A model generated the notes under the pieces. That model saw only the letters and a program-made list of their open reading frames with translations, had not been told where the DNA came from and did no database searches. A stretch of 64,000 bases of DNA, taken from positions 6,994,001 to 7,058,000 of the forward strand of contig NZ_JAFBCK010000001.1 of NCBI RefSeq assembly GCF_016907695.1. The letters are read 5' to 3'. Positions 58,660 to 64,000 of this stretch are shown here, one piece after another; positions within the stretch are counted from its first letter, which is position 1, and each line of letters begins with the position of its first letter. The position numbers and the translations under genes are program-made. Origin of the DNA: Actinokineospora baliensis (GTDB lineage: Bacteria > Actinomycetota > Actinomycetes > Mycobacteriales > Pseudonocardiaceae).

Positions 58660-60002
58660 ACTGGATCGACGAACTGCTCGACCGCGGCGCGGACACCGAC
58701 CCCTGGTTGGTCGCCGACGGCGCGGAAACCCGGTCCGACCTCCGTCGCGCCGTCGCCGCTCGGGCCGAATCCCTGCCGGACATCGCGCCGGGTTCGATCG
58801 TCGCGTTGCGGTTGCCGCCCGGTCCGGCCGCCCTGCACGCGCTGTTCGCCCTGTGGCGGCTCGACGCGCAGGTCGTGCTGGTCGACACCCGGCTCCCGGC
58901 GCCGGAGGTCGAGCGGCTCTACGGGCTGCACCCGCCGACCCACGAGCTCACGGAAGCCGGTCTGGACCACCTCGGCGCCGGGGCCGACCCGGGCGACATC
59001 CGGTTGGTGCAGTTCAGTTCCGGCTCGACGGGTCTGCCCAAGGTCATCGGGCGCACCGCAGCGGACCTGCACGCGGAGATCGAGCGGTACGCGGTGCTCG
59101 ACGGGATGCCCCGGCGCGGCGAACGGGTGCTGCTGCTCAACTCGCTGATCCACACCATGGGCCTGATCGGCGGAGTCCTGCACGGCCTGGCATCCGGCAC
59201 CGGACTGGTCCTACCGCTGGGAACCAGGGCGGCGGGGTGGGTCGAGCGGGCGGCCGAACACCGGGTCGCGGCGATCCTCGGTGTGCCACTGCACTTCGAA
59301 CTGCTGTCGCGAACGACCCCGCCGCCGCTGCCGGACCTGCGGTTGGCGGTCTCGGCCGGGGAAATGCTGCCGCCCGCGGTGAACTCGGCATTCGAAGCCA
59401 GGTTCGGTGTGCCGGTGAGCCCGGTCTACGGCACGACGGAAACCGGGATCCTCACGGCGGAACTGACGAAACCGTGCCCGCCGCCCGGGGTCGGGCGCCC
59501 GGTGGCCAACACCACGGTCCGGGTGACCAACGGCGAGCTCTACGTCCGCCTGGACCGGTCGCCGTACCTGCGCGCCGACGGGGTCGACCGGTTCGACGAC
59601 GGCTGGTTGCGCACCTTCGACCGGGCCGAGCTCGGCGAGGACGGCGCGACCATCAGCATCCTGGGCCGCGCCGACTCCGTGGTCACCGTGGCCGGGCTCA
59701 AGATCGACCTGATGGAGGTCGAGGCCGTGCTGCGCGCGCACCCCGGGGTGACCGAGGCCGTCGTCGTGCACAGCGGCGCGGCGGTCGAGGCCTACGTGGG
59801 CGCACCGGAGGAGGTCACCGCGGCGGATCTGCTGCGGTGGTGCCGGGAGCGGCTCAGCGACTTCAAGGTGCCGAAGCGGTTCGCGGTCGACCGGGCGGTC
59901 CCGCGCAACCCCACCGGCAAGCTCATCCGCAGCCACGAGCTGCTGCACGCCCACCGCGGAGAGGGGGACCCGCATGCGAACGCTGCTGATCGACAATTAT
60001 GA
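58656..60002 (+). CDS. AMP-dependent acyl/aminoacyl ligase
   Basis: 448 residues, GTG start overlapping the MFS stop, GGGAGG upstream. ANL superfamily: P-loop FSSGSTGLPK, A5 YGTTETG, A7-like DRAELGED, A8 hinge RADSVVTVAGLKIDL and A10 Lys in NPTGKLIRSHE are present, so adenylation competent. It is about 50-80 residues shorter at the N-terminus than typical members. Neighbouring free carrier protein suggests it loads that carrier. Specificity cannot be predicted safely; an amino acid (suggested by the amine oxidase) or aminobenzoate (suggested by the PabAB gene that overlaps it by 29 bases) are both possible. Confidence 0.87.
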   Translation: MNWIDELLDRGADTDPWLVADGAETRSDLRRAVAARAESLPDIAPGSIVALRLPPGPAALHALFALWRLDAQVVLVDTRLPAPEVERLYGLHPPTHELTEAGLDHLGAGADPGDIRLVQFSSGSTGLPKVIGRTAADLHAEIERYAVLDGMPRRGERVLLLNSLIHTMGLIGGVLHGLASGTGLVLPLGTRAAGWVERAAEHRVAAILGVPLHFELLSRTTPPPLPDLRLAVSAGEMLPPAVNSAFEARFGVPVSPVYGTTETGILTAELTKPCPPPGVGRPVANTTVRVTNGELYVRLDRSPYLRADGVDRFDDGWLRTFDRAELGEDGATISILGRADSVVTVAGLKIDLMEVEAVLRAHPGVTEAVVVHSGAAVEAYVGAPEEVTAADLLRWCRERLSDFKVPKRFAVDRAVPRNPTGKLIRSHELLHAHRGEGDPHANAADRQL

Positions 60003-62022
60003 CTCGTTCACCTACAACCTCGCGCACGACGTGGCCAGGGCAACCGGCAGCTGGCCGACGGTGGTCCGCAACGACGACCCGGACTGGCGCCCGGCCGAGT
60101 TGGACCGCTACGACCACGTGATCGTCTCGCCGGGACCCGGCACCCCGCAGCGGGAGGCCGACTTCGGGATCTGCGCCGAGGTCATCGCCACCGCCGACCT
60201 GCCGCTGCTGGGGGTGTGCCTGGGCCACCAGGGCATCGCGCACGTCTTCGGCGCCGCCGTCGTCCCCGCCCCGGTGCCGCGCCACGGCGAGGAGTCGCTG
60301 GTCCGGCACAGCGGCGACGAGCTGTTCGCCGACGTGCCGGAGTCGTTCCGGGCCATCAGGTACCACTCGCTGGCGGTCACCGGCCTGCCCGAGGAGCTGC
60401 TGCCGATCGCGTGGACCGACGACGGGGTGCTGATGGGGCTGCGGCACCGCGACCGCCCGTTCTGGGGCGTGCAGTTCCACCCGGAGTCCATCGGGACCCC
60501 GGACGGGGCGCGGATCATGCGCAACTTCCTCGCGGTGCCGCCGCGCCGGTCGCCGGTGTCAGTCACCGGCCCGGACCGGGTCGTGGTCCGCACGCTGAGC
60601 ACCCCGGTGACCGCGGAGCAGGTCTACGAGCGGTGTTTTGCCGGGTCCGAGCACGCGGCGTGGCTCGACAGCGGCACCAGGTCGGCGGGCGGATCAGCCG
60701 GACCGGACCGGTTCTCGTTCCTGGTCGACGCCAGCGGGCCCGCCGCGCGGGTGGCCACGGCGGACGTCAACCGGGGCACGGTCACCATCACGTCGGCCAC
60801 GGGCACCGAGACGGTCCACAGTGGATTCTTCGACTGGCTGGACCGGGATCTGGCCGCCCGCAGGACGATCGTGCCGCCGCTGCCGTTCGACTTCGCCCTC
60901 GGCTGGGTCGGCTACCTGGGCTACGAGCTCAAGGCCGAGACCGGCGGCGACGCCGTGCACCCCTCGCCGCACCCCGACGCGGCCATGATCTTCGCCGACC
61001 GGGCGGTCGCCGTCGACCACGAGACCGGTGAGCTGTACCTGTTGGCCCTGGCCACAGCGGGCGACACTGCCGAGGCCGACGCCTGGCTCGACGAGACCGA
61101 GCGCAGGCTCACCGAACCCGTCGCCCCCGCCAGGGACACCTCCGAGCCGATCGGCCCGCTGGAACTCCGCCACGACCGCGCGCGCTACCTCGACCTCATC
61201 GACGACTGCCTCCAGCAGATCACCGCGGGTGAGAGCTACGAGATCTGCCTGACCAACATGATCACCGCGACCGGCCGCCTCGACCCGTGGCCCGCCTACC
61301 GGGCGCTGCGCGAGCGCAACCCGGTGCCCTTCGGCGCTTTCCTGCGCCTGGGCGAGCTGTCGGTGCTCAGCTGCTCCCCCGAGCGGTTCCTGCGCGTCAG
61401 CCGGGACCGGCGGGTGGAGAGCAAGCCAATCAAGGGCACCAGGCCGCGCGGGCGCACACCGGAGGAGGACGAGCGGCTGCGGCTGGACCTGCGGCACAGC
61501 CCGAAGGACCGCGCCGAGAACCTGATGATCGTCGACCTGGTGCGCAACGACCTCGGCCGCTGCGCGCTGCCCGGCACGGTCACCGTCGACCCGATGTTCG
61601 CCGTGGAGACCTACACGACGGTGCACCAGCTGGTCAGCACCGTCAGCGCGCGGCTGCGGCCGGACGTCTCGGCGGTGCGGTGCGTGCGCTCGGCGTTCCC
61701 CGGCGGGTCGATGACCGGCGCGCCGAAGATCCGCACGATGCAGATCATCGACCGGCTGGAGCAGGGTCCGCGCGGGGTGTACTCGGGGGCCATCGGCTAC
61801 TTCTCGCTCAGCGGCGCGGCGGACTTCAGCATCGTCATCCGGACCGTGGTGGCCGCCGGGGACCGGGTGGAGTTCGGCGTGGGCGGGGCGATCATCGCGC
61901 TGTCGGACCCGGTGGTCGAGTTCGAGGAGACCGCGGTCAAGGCAGCCGTGCTGCTCGGGTTGACCGGGCAGCGCTTCCCCGAGCGCGACGCGGCCACCGA
62001 GCCCGCCAGGAGCACCCGATGA
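59974..62022 (+). CDS. pabAB: Fused aminodeoxychorismate synthase (PabA-PabB)
   Basis: 682 residues. Residues 1-190 are a class I glutamine amidotransferase with Cys in GVCLGHQG and His in FHPES; residues 210-670 are the chorismate-binding domain with PIKGTRPRG, whose Lys distinguishes PabB from anthranilate synthase (PIAGT), plus DLVRNDLGR and GGSMTGAPK. Amidotransferase-first order matches secondary-metabolite PabAB proteins such as those of candicidin and chloramphenicol clusters. Product: 4-amino-4-deoxychorismate, leading to p-aminobenzoate or p-aminophenylalanine. No ADC lyase or PapB/PapC homologue is seen before the window ends. Confidence 0.92.
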   Translation: MRTLLIDNYDSFTYNLAHDVARATGSWPTVVRNDDPDWRPAELDRYDHVIVSPGPGTPQREADFGICAEVIATADLPLLGVCLGHQGIAHVFGAAVVPAPVPRHGEESLVRHSGDELFADVPESFRAIRYHSLAVTGLPEELLPIAWTDDGVLMGLRHRDRPFWGVQFHPESIGTPDGARIMRNFLAVPPRRSPVSVTGPDRVVVRTLSTPVTAEQVYERCFAGSEHAAWLDSGTRSAGGSAGPDRFSFLVDASGPAARVATADVNRGTVTITSATGTETVHSGFFDWLDRDLAARRTIVPPLPFDFALGWVGYLGYELKAETGGDAVHPSPHPDAAMIFADRAVAVDHETGELYLLALATAGDTAEADAWLDETERRLTEPVAPARDTSEPIGPLELRHDRARYLDLIDDCLQQITAGESYEICLTNMITATGRLDPWPAYRALRERNPVPFGAFLRLGELSVLSCSPERFLRVSRDRRVESKPIKGTRPRGRTPEEDERLRLDLRHSPKDRAENLMIVDLVRNDLGRCALPGTVTVDPMFAVETYTTVHQLVSTVSARLRPDVSAVRCVRSAFPGGSMTGAPKIRTMQIIDRLEQGPRGVYSGAIGYFSLSGAADFSIVIRTVVAAGDRVEFGVGGAIIALSDPVVEFEETAVKAAVLLGLTGQRFPERDAATEPARSTR

Positions 62023-62681
62023 GCTACGACAGCGGCCTGCGGCTGCTGGCCGCCAACCGGTTGCGCCGCCCGGACACCTTCACCCTGCTCGGCGACACCT
62101 GGGACCTGCTGCCCGGCGTGTTCTCCCCGGTCTACGACGCCTCGACCCGGTTCTTCACCACCCACCTGCCCTACCCGCCAGGCGGCACGATGCTGGAGAT
62201 CGGCTGCGGCGCCGGGATCACCGCGGTCACCGCCGCCAGGGTGTGCGCCCACGTCACCGCGACCGACATCAGCGCCGCCGCGGTGGCCAACACCCGGCGC
62301 AACGCCGAGCGGCACGGCGTCGCCGACCGGCTCGACGCGCGGCGGGGCGACCTGTTCGACGCCCTCGACGACGACGCCCGCTTCGACCTCGTGTTCTGGA
62401 ACTCGCCGTTCATCGAGTCCCCCGCCGACCACGCGCCCGGGTCCGACCTGGACCTGGCCATCTTCGACCCCGGGTACACCGCGCACCGCCGGTTCCTCGA
62501 GCGGGCGCACCGGTTCACCGCGCCGGGCGGGCGGGTGCTGCTGGGCTTCGGCTCGCTGGGCAACCGGGCCCGGCTCGACGGGCTCGCCGCCGGGGCCGGG
62601 CTGACCGCCACCGGGTTCGCGGCCAGCCCGCCCGACCGCGACGTCACCTACCAGTTGCTCGAGCTGACCCCTCGTCCGTGA
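62019..62681 (+). CDS. Class I SAM-dependent methyltransferase, PrmC/HemK-like
   Basis: 220 residues, ATGA overlap with PabAB. Motif I MLEIGCGAGIT, acidic motif II TATDIS, and NSPF at the position of the NPPY/NPPF amino-methyltransferase motif. The NxPF form suggests N-methylation of an amide, amine or planar nitrogen rather than O-methylation, but the Ser in place of Pro is non-standard. Tight coupling to PabAB and to the sugar genes suggests tailoring of an amino group. True PrmC proteins have an extra N-terminal domain that is reduced here. Confidence 0.8.
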   Translation: MSYDSGLRLLAANRLRRPDTFTLLGDTWDLLPGVFSPVYDASTRFFTTHLPYPPGGTMLEIGCGAGITAVTAARVCAHVTATDISAAAVANTRRNAERHGVADRLDARRGDLFDALDDDARFDLVFWNSPFIESPADHAPGSDLDLAIFDPGYTAHRRFLERAHRFTAPGGRVLLGFGSLGNRARLDGLAAGAGLTATGFAASPPDRDVTYQLLELTPRP

Positions 62682-62695
62682 GAAATGAGGCTTTG

Positions 62696-63688
62696 ATGCG
62701 ACCACCCACCGTGCTGGTCACCGGCGGCCAGGGCTACCTGGGTTCGGTGCTGGCCCCGCTGCTGGCCAAACACGGCGCCGACGTCACCGTCGTCGACGAC
62801 GAGTCGATCACCCGCGAGCGCCAGGAGCGCCCCGGCATCACTTATATCACCGGCGACATCCGCGACCCCGGCGACTGGGCGTCGCGGCTGACCGGGATCG
62901 ACGCGGTCGTGCACCTGGCCGCGATCGTCGGCGACCCGGCCTGCGACCTCGCGGGCGACCTGGCCCGCGACACGAACTACCTGGGCACGATCCGGCTGGC
63001 CGAGGCGAGCAAGCGGGCCGGGGTCGGGCAGTTCGTGTTCGCCTCCACCTGCAGCACCTACGGCGCGGCGGGCGACGCGCCGGTCGGGGTGGACTCGCCG
63101 GTCGAGCCGCGCTCGCTCTACGCCGAGACCAAGGTGTTCGCCGAGCACTACCTGCTCAGCCACGCGGGCGACGGCCCGCGCCCGTCGATCCTGCGGTTCG
63201 CCACCCTGCACGGGTTGTCGCCGCGGATGCGGTTCGACCTGGCCGTGAACACGATGACCGCGCGGGCCGCGGCCGACGGCCGGTTCATGGTGCACGGGGG
63301 CGACCAGTGGCGGCCGTTCCTGCACGTGCGGGCCGCGGCCGAGGCGGTGCGCACGGTGCTGGGCGCCACCGCGCCGTCGCTGGTCTACAACTGCGGGAGC
63401 AACGCGGAGAACTACCGGATCGCCGCCCTGGGCGAGCTGATCAGCGCCGAGGTGCCCGACGCCGAGGTCGACGTGGTGGAGGCGGCCAGGGACCCGCGCA
63501 ACTACCGGGTGGACTTCGACCCGATCGAGAACGACCTCGGGTTCCGGCCGCGGCTGCGGGTGCTCGACTCGGTCCGCGACATCGCCGCGGCGGTGCGGTC
63601 CGGCCGCTACGCCGACCACGCCGACGCCCGCTACAACAACTACCTGCTCATGGTCGAGCGGACCGCGCGCCAGCCGGTGGCCCGATGA
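62696..63688 (+). CDS. NAD-dependent sugar epimerase/dehydratase
   Basis: 330 residues. Extended SDR: GGQGYLG NAD-binding glycine motif, HLAAIVGD, catalytic Ser/Thr in STCSTYG and YAETK (YxxxK). Acts on an NDP-sugar or similar C4 substrate. Followed with ATGA overlap by a DegT aminotransferase, so the pair may build an amino sugar. Start ATG 62696 follows AATGAGG. Confidence 0.87.
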   Translation: MRPPTVLVTGGQGYLGSVLAPLLAKHGADVTVVDDESITRERQERPGITYITGDIRDPGDWASRLTGIDAVVHLAAIVGDPACDLAGDLARDTNYLGTIRLAEASKRAGVGQFVFASTCSTYGAAGDAPVGVDSPVEPRSLYAETKVFAEHYLLSHAGDGPRPSILRFATLHGLSPRMRFDLAVNTMTARAAADGRFMVHGGDQWRPFLHVRAAAEAVRTVLGATAPSLVYNCGSNAENYRIAALGELISAEVPDAEVDVVEAARDPRNYRVDFDPIENDLGFRPRLRVLDSVRDIAAAVRSGRYADHADARYNNYLLMVERTARQPVAR

Positions 63689-64000
63689 GGCCCGCGGCGC
63701 TGGGCGGCCCGCCCGCGTTCGACGAGCCACTGCCGTTGATCAGGCCCGCCCTGCCCGCCGCGGACGACCTGCTGGCCGGGGTCGGTGCGGTGCTGGGCTC
63801 GGGGATGATCACCAACGGGGCCGAGGTGCGCCGGTTCGAGGGGTTGGCGGCCGAGTACCTGGGCGTGCCGAACGTGGTCGCGGTCAGCAACTGCACGACC
63901 GGGCTCATGCTGGTGCTGCGCTGCCTGGACCTGAGCGGGCCTGTTGTGGTGCCCAGCTTCACCTTCATCGCCAGTGGCCACGCCGTGCGGTGGAACGGGC
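63685..64000 (+). CDS. DegT/DnrJ/EryC1/StrS aminotransferase, N-terminal part (cut by window edge)
   Basis: First 105 codons only; the frame is open to the window end. The visible part shows LGSGMITNGAEVRRFE, the SNCTTGLMLVL loop that binds PLP phosphate, and VPSFTFIASGHAVRW, all typical of sugar aminotransferases of this family. The Asp and Schiff-base Lys lie beyond the edge. ATGA overlap with the epimerase gene supports a joint role in making an amino sugar or aminocyclitol. Confidence 0.87.
   Translation, partial: MRPAALGGPPAFDEPLPLIRPALPAADDLLAGVGAVLGSGMITNGAEVRRFEGLAAEYLGVPNVVAVSNCTTGLMLVLRCLDLSGPVVVPSFTFIASGHAVRWNG

Noticed and set aside
59974..62022. Anthranilate synthase or PhzE-type ADIC synthase
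   Set aside because: The PIKGT motif marks PabB-type enzymes, and PhzE has the opposite domain order.

Overview
The window is high-GC DNA with heavy third-position G+C bias, frequent GTG starts, a SARP regulator, in-frame TTA codons in regulatory and biosynthetic genes, and long modular PKS genes. This points to a filamentous actinomycete, plausibly Pseudonocardiales (inference only; no rRNA or housekeeping marker is present). It holds two very different halves.

Bases 1-14050 form the right end of a mobile defence island. In order it carries the tail of a CBASS operon (CD-NTase plus S-4TM pore effector), a minus-strand methyltransferase-specificity fusion with an unusual C-terminal extension, a minus-strand caspase-helicase fusion and a plus-strand NB-ARC/TPR protein. 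Between these modules lie imperfect direct repeats: one pair of about 110 bp flanks the methyltransferase, and three copies of a hairpin-bearing repeat flank the caspase-helicase and NB-ARC genes. The last copy runs directly into the 3' half of a tRNA-Val(CAC) gene (14004-14045) followed by a strong hairpin. The simplest reading is that elements integrated repeatedly at this tRNA and left stacked att scars.

Bases 14800-44700 are a PKS/NRPS biosynthetic cluster. A MarR regulator with recognisable operators sits beside an AhpD-like gene and three collinear PKS genes: ACP-KS-AT(degenerate)-AT-DH(relic)-ACP, then KS-AT-ACP, then KS-AT-DH-ACP fused to Cy-A(Cys)-PCP-TE. No ketoreductase is present. 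After the PKS genes come a second AhpD-like paralogue, a secreted protein, an MFS exporter, a type II thioesterase, a MacB-like ABC exporter, a two-component system and a large SARP-NB-ARC-TPR activator. A plausible product is a cysteine-derived thiazoline attached to a cyclised tetraketide.

Bases 44700-46200 hold three inverted-repeat-bounded elements and a tiny isolated gene with its own terminator. Bases 46200-53950 are a compact plus-strand operon: small unknown protein, ThyX-type thymidylate synthase, LOG phosphoribohydrolase, IPNS-like oxygenase, MFS exporter, two ATP-grasp ligases and an Asp/Asn-hydroxylase-like oxygenase. This set suggests a pyrimidine-derived amino acid conjugate. 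After a degenerate repeat array, bases 54800-64000 carry a flavin/F420 protein and a translationally coupled run: carrier protein, ThiO-like amine oxidase, MFS, AMP-ligase, aminodeoxychorismate synthase, methyltransferase, sugar epimerase and a truncated DegT aminotransferase. Whether these three biosynthetic blocks make one product or several cannot be decided from sequence; shared TTA codons and one large SARP link the first two.
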